Below, piece after piece: positions 27,521 through 34,610 of a stretch of 34,610 nucleotides of DNA. The first letter of the stretch is position 1, and each line of letters starts with the position of its first letter. This DNA is from an uncultured Prochlorococcus sp. (lineage in GTDB: Bacteria > Cyanobacteriota > Cyanobacteriia > PCC-6307 > Cyanobiaceae). Position numbers and translations under genes: made by a program. Under the pieces are notes generated by a model. The model did no database searches and had not been told where the DNA came from. It saw only the letters and a program-made list of their open reading frames with translations. The DNA lies in contig CACIYC010000014.1 of NCBI GenBank assembly GCA_902590775.1, positions 1-34,610 of the forward strand, written 5' to 3'.

Positions 27521-28820
27521 AAATTCTTAATTTTATAGATTGCGAATGGCTGTGCAGCCCTTCGCTATTTGCTAACTCAATTATTGAATTACTTGTTTTA
27601 ATTAAAGCGTCCTTTGAAAAATTTATTATTGATGTACTTTTCATAAAAGTCTCTACACTTAATGCACTGCTAAATCTAGCTGTTCCAGAGGTTGGCAAAG
27701 TATGATTTGGTCCGGCAAGATAGTCTCCAGTTGCTTCTGGAGACCATTCGCCTATAAATATTGCACCAGCATTTTTTATTTTAGAGGTCAATTCAAATGG
27801 TTTTTTAACTAATAATTCAAGGTGCTCTGGAGCAAATTTATTGCTTAATTGTGCACAAGTTTCAAGATCTTTACAAAGGACTATAAGCCCCCAATTTGTA
27901 AGTGCATCACGACAAATATTTTCTCGAGGGTGAGCATTAAGTTGTTTCTCAAGTTCTAATTGAACTTCTTTTGCAAGAATTAAGTCTGTTGTCAATAATA
28001 TTGATGCAGCAAGTGGGTCGTGTTCGGCTTGGGCTAATAAATCACTGGCAACTTGCTTTTTATCCGCACTCTCGTCAGCAATAATTAATACTTCGCTTGG
28101 TCCCGCAAGAGAGTCAATACCTACCTGTCCATAAACATATTTTTTGGCCAAAGTTACATAAATATTTCCTGGCCCGCTAATCACATCTACTCGTGGAATA
28201 TTGTTTGTGCCATATGCGAGAGCACCTATGGCTTGAGCACCACCAATTCGAAAAATTTTTGTAATCCCACAAATATATGCGGCCGCAAGAACTGTTCTGT
28301 CTATCTCACCATTTTTATTGGCAGGAGAAACCATTACAATTTCTTTAACTCCAGCAACTATTGCTGGTATGGCGTTCATAAGTACAGTGCTTGGATATGC
28401 TGCTCGCCCACCTGGTATATAAATACCAACTTTTTCTACAGGTCCCCATTTTCTCCCTAGACGCTCCCCATATTCACCATCGATAAAGAAATCTTTTGGT
28501 AATTGATGTTTGTGAAAATTCTCAATTCTGCTTTTAGCAACAGATAATGCTTTTTGTAAGGGCTGGGGCGTCTTTCCCCATGCATCAAATATTTGCTTTG
28601 TAGAAATTTTCAATGGATCTGGAGTAAAACCATCAAACTTTTCTGTAAAACTAACTAATGCTTTGTCTCCTAATGATTTGATATCTTGGAGAATTTTTTG
28701 TACTGAAGTTACTACTTCTACTTGTGCTTCTAATGAAGTTCTCAAAGAAATTGTCTCCAATTTACTTAGAGCAATATTGGGATCAGTGATGTAATCCAAT
28801 TTTTGACTACTTTCAGCCAA
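27498..28820 (-). CDS. hisD: Histidinol dehydrogenase
   Basis: A 440-residue zinc enzyme that performs the last two oxidations of histidine synthesis with NAD. The nucleotide-binding core is [19 protein letters not shown], followed by [14 protein letters not shown] and [16 protein letters not shown] and LLAQAEHDP (Gln264, His267, matching E. coli Q259/H262) are zinc-binding, as is [18 protein letters not shown]. It is complete; ATG at 28820. It is convergent with rpiA (23-nt overlap) and divergent from rpsT. Confidence 0.98.
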   Translation of the reverse strand: MAESSQKLDYITDPNIALSKLETISLRTSLEAQVEVVTSVQKILQDIKSLGDKALVSFTEKFDGFTPDPLKISTKQIFDAWGKTPQPLQKALSVAKSRIENFHKHQLPKDFFIDGEYGERLGRKWGPVEKVGIYIPGGRAAYPSTVLMNAIPAIVAGVKEIVMVSPANKNGEIDRTVLAAAYICGITKIFRIGGAQAIGALAYGTNNIPRVDVISGPGNIYVTLAKKYVYGQVGIDSLAGPSEVLIIADESADKKQVASDLLAQAEHDPLAASILLTTDLILAKEVQLELEKQLNAHPRENICRDALTNWGLIVLCKDLETCAQLSNKFAPEHLELLVKKPFELTSKIKNAGAIFIGEWSPEATGDYLAGPNHTLPTSGTARFSSALSVETFMKSTSIINFSKDALIKTSNSIIELANSEGLHSHSQSIKLRISKSSSID

Positions 28821-28951
28821 TCTTTTTAATTTTGAATTCTTTCCCTAATTTAGATCGTTCTTTAATTAATTGTCTTGAATTTGCACAAGATTTTTGTTTG
28901 GTTAGGTTGCTAGGCTAGTATTTACAACTACTTGTTTTATTTCACGTCTAA
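28821..28951. promoter_or_regulatory. Divergent hisD / rpsT promoter region
   Basis: A 131-bp spacer between two divergent genes. A TAGTAT element preceded by TTGCTAGGC around 28907-28921 is a plausible -10 region for rpsT, giving a short leader. I see no clear hisD promoter, which is likely in the AT-rich left half. Confidence 0.3.
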
Positions 28952-29251
28952 GTGGCAAATACTAATTCTGCTAAAAAACGAATTCAAATTGCAGATCGCA
29001 ATCGTATGAAAAATCGTTCTTATAAGTCTGCAATGAAGACATTAATGAAAAGTTGTTTTGAAGCATGTGGTGCGTTTCAAGAAAAGCCTGATGAAGATAC
29101 AAAGAAAAATATTACCAAGTCAAAAGATGATGCTTTTGCTAAAATTGATAAAGCTGTAAAGCGTGGTGTTATTCATAGAAATAATGGGGCAAACAAGAAG
29201 TCTAGACTAAGCTCTGCTGTAAAGAAGGCTATTGAGCCAGTCGCAAAATAA
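28952..29251 (+). CDS. rpsT: 30S ribosomal protein S20
   Basis: A 99-residue, Lys/Arg-rich helical protein that starts [17 protein letters not shown] and carries [12 protein letters not shown] and [22 protein letters not shown], typical of S20. S20 binds 16S rRNA helices early in 30S assembly. The start is GTG at 28952, giving the family's normal N-terminus. rpsT-tatD-rpoB is a common order in cyanobacteria. A short direct repeat of A-runs follows its stop. Confidence 0.97.
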   Translation: MANTNSAKKRIQIADRNRMKNRSYKSAMKTLMKSCFEACGAFQEKPDEDTKKNITKSKDDAFAKIDKAVKRGVIHRNNGANKKSRLSSAVKKAIEPVAK

Positions 29252-29312
29252 ATAATACATAATTAAAAAAAATTGTTTATGTCAATAGAGATAAAAAAAA
29301 ATTGTTTTTAAA

Positions 29313-30101
29313 GTGAAAAAACATTCTCTTATAGATAGTCATTGCCATATTGTTTTTTCTTCTTTTAAAGATGATTTAGATGAGGTGGCTGCTCGATGGA
29401 GAGCAGCAGGTGTTTTAAGTTTGTTACATGCTTGTGTTGAGCCTTCTGAAATATCGTCAATTAAAGCGTTGGCTGATCGCTTCCCAGAACTTAGATATTC
29501 TGTTGGGGTGCACCCTTTGGATACGAAATCTTGGGAGGATGGTAAAACAATTGATATTTTGCGAAATGCTGTAATTGAAGATTCTCGAGTAGTTGCTATT
29601 GGAGAGTTAGGACTTGATTTATATAAAGATAAAAATTTAGAAGAACAAATCAATATTCTAAGACCTCAACTTGCCTTAGCTCATGAAGTCAATTTGCCAG
29701 TAATTATTCATTGCAGGGATGCAGCATCTCATATGGTCAATTTGTTAATGGAGCTTGAGGAGCAAAATCATTCAGTAAGAGGTGTAATGCATTGTTGGGG
29801 AGGTACAGAAGAAGAGATGAAAGAATTTTTGAATCTAGGTATGTATATAAGTTTTAGTGGAACTGTCACATTTCCAAAAGCAAAAGAAATTCATCAATGC
29901 GCTTTAACTGTTCCAGAAGATCGTTTTTTAATTGAAACAGATTGCCCTTTTTTGGCTCCTGTCCCTAGAAGAGGCAAGCGAAATGAACCGGCTTTTGTCG
30001 AATCAGTTGCTTTGAAAATCGCTGAAATCAGAGGACAAAGCTTTGCTTCTGTGGCTCAGAGCAGCACTGCTAATGCAAGATTATTGTTTGGTTTACCATA
30101 A
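29313..30101 (+). CDS. tatD: TatD family metal-dependent hydrolase (DNase)
   Basis: A 262-residue amidohydrolase-fold protein. The metal ligands are visible: His10 and His12 (SHCH), the Glu of AIGELGLD, His in IIHCRDA and MHCWGG, and Asp in ETDCPF. The RRGKRNEP motif near the C-terminus is typical. TatD proteins are 3'-5' exonucleases or DNases involved in DNA repair and RNA quality control. The start is GTG at 29313, 61 nt after rpsT; one transcript with rpsT is likely. Confidence 0.95.
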   Translation: MKKHSLIDSHCHIVFSSFKDDLDEVAARWRAAGVLSLLHACVEPSEISSIKALADRFPELRYSVGVHPLDTKSWEDGKTIDILRNAVIEDSRVVAIGELGLDLYKDKNLEEQINILRPQLALAHEVNLPVIIHCRDAASHMVNLLMELEEQNHSVRGVMHCWGGTEEEMKEFLNLGMYISFSGTVTFPKAKEIHQCALTVPEDRFLIETDCPFLAPVPRRGKRNEPAFVESVALKIAEIRGQSFASVAQSSTANARLLFGLP

Positions 30102-30378
30102 ATTGGATATTTTTTTAGTTAAAAACTTGCATTAAGTGTAATATTGAATATTGTCTTGGGCTTGGCGTGGATTTACTGCGCCCTTACCTTTGAAAGCTTT
30201 TCATTCTTCAAAAGTTACTGCCGACGATTTTCGTTCTGATTCGATTTCATTGAACCATTGAATTTTTCAGCCTTTCTTTCCCAATAGAGAGGCTTAAGCT
30301 AGATGGTCATGATTAATTCGTTTTGGTTGTGCAAGGCCCCAAGATTATCTCCTCCTTTTATCAGCAGCAGGTTCTCGA
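30102..30378 (+). promoter_or_regulatory. rpoB promoter and long leader
   Basis: A 277-bp spacer. A candidate promoter is TTAGTT (30115-30120), an 18-bp spacer and TAATAT (30139-30144), placing the start near 30151 and giving a leader of about 230 nt. The leader contains a 9-bp hairpin, AGCCTTTCT (30269-30277) with AGAGAGGCT (30286-30294), including one G-T pair and an 8-nt loop. No T-run follows, so a terminator is unlikely. A long rpoB leader could allow post-transcriptional control. Confidence 0.4.
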
Positions 30379-33300
30379 ATGAGTAGAAGCGCGATTCAGG
30401 TCGCTAAGACCGCTACATACCTGCCCGATTTGGTTGAGGTGCAGCGGGCAAGTTTTAAATGGTTTCTAGATAAAGGCTTAATAGAGGAGCTTGAAAATTT
30501 CTCACCAATTACTGATTACACAGGTAAGCTTGAACTTCATTTTATTGGAGATGAATATAGGCTAAAACGCCCACGTCATGATGTTGAAGAAGCAAAGCGA
30601 AGAGATGCAACATTTGCTTCCCAAATGTATGTCACTTGTAGATTAGTTAATAAAGAAACAGGTGAAATTAAAGAACAAGAAGTATTTATAGGTGAATTAC
30701 CTTTGATGACTGAAAGAGGTACTTTTATAATTAATGGGGCAGAAAGAGTTATTGTTAATCAAATCGTAAGAAGTCCTGGAGTATATTTTAAAGATGAGCA
30801 AGATAAGAATGGAAGGAGAACTTATAATGCAAGTGTAATTCCTAATAGAGGAGCTTGGTTAAAATTTGAAACTGACAAAAATGATCTTCTTCATGTACGT
30901 GTAGATAAAACTAGAAAGATTAATGCTCATGTTCTAATGAGAGCTATGGGTCTTTCTGATAATGATGTTATAGATAAATTAAGACATCCAGAGTTTTATC
31001 AAAAGTCTATTCAAGCTGCTGATGATGAAGGTATAAGCTCTGAAGATCAAGCTTTACTAGAACTTTATAAGAAATTAAGGCCAGGGGAACCACCTTCTGT
31101 AAGTGGTGGACAGCAATTACTTCAGAGTAGATTCTTTGATGCTAAACGTTATGACTTAGGAAGAGTTGGAAGATATAAAATTAACAAGAAACTTAGGTTA
31201 ACTATTCCAAATTCAGTTAGAACATTAACTCATGAAGATGTACTTTCGACAATTGACTATTTAATAAACTTGGAACTTGATGTTGGAGGCGCAAGTTTAG
31301 ATGATATTGATCACCTAGGGAATAGAAGAGTTAGATCAGTAGGTGAACTTCTACAAAATCAAGTTCGAGTAGGACTTAACCGCTTAGAGAGAATAATTAA
31401 AGAAAGAATGACAGTTGGAGAGACAGATTCTTTGACTCCAGCTCAATTAGTTAATCCTAAGCCTTTGGTTGCAGCTATAAAAGAGTTTTTTGGATCTAGC
31501 CAACTTAGTCAGTTTATGGATCAAACAAATCCTTTAGCTGAATTAACTCATAAAAGGCGAATTTCCGCTTTAGGTCCTGGCGGTTTAACAAGGGAAAGAG
31601 CAGGTTTTGCTGTACGCGATATTCATCCTTCTCATTATGGAAGATTGTGTCCGATTGAAACTCCTGAAGGTCCCAATGCAGGTTTAATCAACTCTCTTGC
31701 AACTCATGCAAGAGTCAATTCATATGGATTCATTGAAACACCTTTCTGGAAAGTAGAAGAAGGAAGAGTAATCAAGGAAGGAGATCCTATATACCTCTCT
31801 GCAGATTTGGAGGATGAATGTAGGGTAGCTCCAGGAGATGTGGCAACAGAAAAAGATGGAAGAATTATTGCTGAGTTAATTCCTGTTAGATATCGCCAAG
31901 ACTTTGAAAAGGTTCCTCCTGAGCAGGTTGATTATGTACAACTTTCACCCGTTCAAGTTATTTCAGTAGCAACATCTCTTATTCCATTTGTAGAACATGA
32001 CGACGCTAATAGAGCTTTGATGGGATCCAACATGCAACGTCAGGCTGTACCCCTTTTAAGACCTGAGCGCCCACTTGTTGGAACAGGTTTAGAAACACAG
32101 GTTGCTAGAGATTCTGGAATGGTTCCTATATCTCAAGTCAATGGAATTGTTTCTTATGTAGATGCAAATACAATCGTAGTTACTGATGAGGAAGGCAAAG
32201 AACATACGCATGAATTGCAAAAATATCAAAGATCTAATCAGGATACTTGCTTGAATCAAAGACCAATAGTCAGGAATGGAGATTCAGTTATTGTTGGACA
32301 AGTTTTAGCAGATGGTTCAGCTTGCGAAGGAGGTGAAATTGCATTAGGTCAAAATGTTTTAATCGCATATATGCCTTGGGAGGGATATAACTATGAGGAT
32401 GCCATCCTTGTCAGTGAAAGATTAGTTAAAGATGATCTATATACGTCAGTACATATAGAAAAATACGAAATAGAAGCTCGTCAAACAAAGTTAGGACCGG
32501 AAGAGATCACTAGAGAGATTCCAAATATTGCAGAGGATACTTTGGGTAATCTTGATGAAATGGGTATTATTCGTGTAGGAGCATTTGTAGAAAGTGGAGA
32601 TATTCTTGTAGGGAAAGTAACCCCTAAAGGTGAATCAGATCAGCCTCCAGAGGAAAAGTTGTTAAGAGCAATTTTTGGGGAAAAAGCTCGTGATGTCCGA
32701 GATAATTCTTTGAGAGTTCCTAGTACTGAAAAAGGACGTGTAGTTGATGTAAGAATATATACTCGAGAGCAAGGGGATGAGCTTCCTCCTGGGGCGAATA
32801 TGGTTGTCCGCGTTTATGTAGCCCAAAGACGTAAAATCCAGGTAGGGGATAAAATGGCCGGTCGTCATGGCAATAAGGGAATCATTAGCAGAATTTTGCC
32901 AAGGGAAGATATGCCTTATTTGCCAGATGGTACTCCTGTAGATATTGTCCTGAACCCTTTGGGTGTCCCGAGTAGAATGAATGTTGGGCAGGTCTTTGAG
33001 CTTTTAATGGGTTGGGCTTCAGCTAATTTGGGATGCAGAGTGAAAGTTGTTCCTTTTGATGAAATGTATGGCGCAGAAAAATCTTATGAGACTGTTCAGC
33101 TATATCTCAAAGAAGCTTCAAAGCAACCTGGAAAAGAATGGGTCTTTAACCCAGATGATCCAGGGAAGCTTTTGTTGAGAGATGGACGTACAGGTGAGCC
33201 TTTTGATCAACCAGTTGCAGTTGGGTATTCTCATTTTCTGAAATTGGTTCATTTAGTAGATGACAAAATTCATGCTCGTTCTACTGGCCCTTATTCATTA

Positions 33301-33669
33301 GTAACTCAGCAGCCTCTTGGAGGGAAAGCGCAGCAAGGTGGTCAGCGTTTGGGAGAGATGGAGGTTTGGGCATTGGAGGCTTATGGAGCTGCTTATACAT
33401 TGCAAGAATTATTGACAGTAAAATCAGATGATATGCAAGGTAGGAATGAAGCTTTAAATGCAATCGTCAAAGGTAAACCCATACCTAGGCCTGGAACTCC
33501 AGAATCATTTAAAGTTTTAATGAGAGAGCTTCAATCATTAGGTTTAGATATTGGTGTTTATACAGATGAAGGGAAAGAAGTTGATTTAATGCAAGACGTC
33601 AATCCTAGAAGAAGTACTCCAAGTAGGCCAACCTATGAATCTTTAGGCTCTGATTACCAAGAGGATTAA
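30379..33669 (+). CDS. rpoB: DNA-directed RNA polymerase subunit beta
   Basis: A 1,096-residue catalytic subunit of RNA polymerase. The rifampicin region is present and wild-type in form ([20 protein letters not shown], then [18 protein letters not shown]). [47 protein letters not shown] and the C-terminal [24 protein letters not shown] regions follow. The length is typical of cyanobacteria, which lack the large E. coli insertions. ATG at 30379. It is followed after 42 nt by rpoC1. Confidence 0.99.
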   Translation: MSRSAIQVAKTATYLPDLVEVQRASFKWFLDKGLIEELENFSPITDYTGKLELHFIGDEYRLKRPRHDVEEAKRRDATFASQMYVTCRLVNKETGEIKEQEVFIGELPLMTERGTFIINGAERVIVNQIVRSPGVYFKDEQDKNGRRTYNASVIPNRGAWLKFETDKNDLLHVRVDKTRKINAHVLMRAMGLSDNDVIDKLRHPEFYQKSIQAADDEGISSEDQALLELYKKLRPGEPPSVSGGQQLLQSRFFDAKRYDLGRVGRYKINKKLRLTIPNSVRTLTHEDVLSTIDYLINLELDVGGASLDDIDHLGNRRVRSVGELLQNQVRVGLNRLERIIKERMTVGETDSLTPAQLVNPKPLVAAIKEFFGSSQLSQFMDQTNPLAELTHKRRISALGPGGLTRERAGFAVRDIHPSHYGRLCPIETPEGPNAGLINSLATHARVNSYGFIETPFWKVEEGRVIKEGDPIYLSADLEDECRVAPGDVATEKDGRIIAELIPVRYRQDFEKVPPEQVDYVQLSPVQVISVATSLIPFVEHDDANRALMGSNMQRQAVPLLRPERPLVGTGLETQVARDSGMVPISQVNGIVSYVDANTIVVTDEEGKEHTHELQKYQRSNQDTCLNQRPIVRNGDSVIVGQVLADGSACEGGEIALGQNVLIAYMPWEGYNYEDAILVSERLVKDDLYTSVHIEKYEIEARQTKLGPEEITREIPNIAEDTLGNLDEMGIIRVGAFVESGDILVGKVTPKGESDQPPEEKLLRAIFGEKARDVRDNSLRVPSTEKGRVVDVRIYTREQGDELPPGANMVVRVYVAQRRKIQVGDKMAGRHGNKGIISRILPREDMPYLPDGTPVDIVLNPLGVPSRMNVGQVFELLMGWASANLGCRVKVVPFDEMYGAEKSYETVQLYLKEASKQPGKEWVFNPDDPGKLLLRDGRTGEPFDQPVAVGYSHFLKLVHLVDDKIHARSTGPYSLVTQQPLGGKAQQGGQRLGEMEVWALEAYGAAYTLQELLTVKSDDMQGRNEALNAIVKGKPIPRPGTPESFKVLMRELQSLGLDIGVYTDEGKEVDLMQDVNPRRSTPSRPTYESLGSDYQED

Positions 33670-33696
33670 CAGTTCATTTTTTATCTCTTTTATTAA

Positions 33697-34610
<914 letters not shown>

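Overview
The window is chromosomal DNA of a marine picocyanobacterium, almost certainly Prochlorococcus and probably one of the AT-rich low-light types (that sub-clade guess is weak). The evidence is the split RNA polymerase gene (rpoB followed by a separate rpoC1), ferredoxin-dependent glutamate synthase, a Synechocystis Sll0418-like tocopherol/quinone methyltransferase, DapL-type lysine synthesis, an RNase E with a cyanobacterial poly-Arg tail, a short LPA1/Rep27-like membrane protein, very low GC, tiny spacers and many GTG/TTG starts.

Layout. (1) 1-587 is the start of glsF on the minus strand, divergent from the str operon. (2) 846-5610 is rpsL-rpsG-fusA-tufA-rpsJ on the plus strand, with a perfect 24-bp hairpin that begins in the tufA stop codon. 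A LON-domain protein and a coupled MPBQ-type methyltransferase follow (5674-7271). (3) 7264-14084 holds pheA, a DUF1997 protein, then the minus-strand group rnhB, rne and a large two-part radical SAM protein. (4) 14119-16626 holds dapL, clpS and a CPBP membrane protease that converges, with a 79-nt overlap, on a second radical SAM protein of unknown role. (5) 18174-19480 is the least ordinary stretch. It holds a Cys-rich hypothetical ORF, a GC-rich apparently structured RNA region that starts with a Yfr2-like GGAAACA hairpin and ends in a strong terminator, and tRNA-Thr(CGT) on the minus strand. (6) 19498-25432 holds the LPA1/Rep27-like protein and the minus-strand translation operon rimP-nusA-ylxR-infB. 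(7) 25641-34610 holds an HtrA protease, rpiA, hisD, rpsT, tatD, rpoB and the first 299 codons of rpoC1.

Most genes are core housekeeping: translation (S12, S7, EF-G, EF-Tu, S10, IF2, S20), transcription (NusA, RpoB, RpoC1), RNA decay (RNase E, RNase HII), amino-acid synthesis (GlsF, PheA, DapL, HisD) and proteolysis (ClpS, HtrA, CPBP). I saw no CRISPR array, insertion sequence, prophage or defence system. The best candidates for something undescribed are the structured RNA region at 18977-19340, the two radical SAM proteins, the long tufA hairpin, and two plus-strand terminator-like hairpins that have no plus-strand gene upstream of them.
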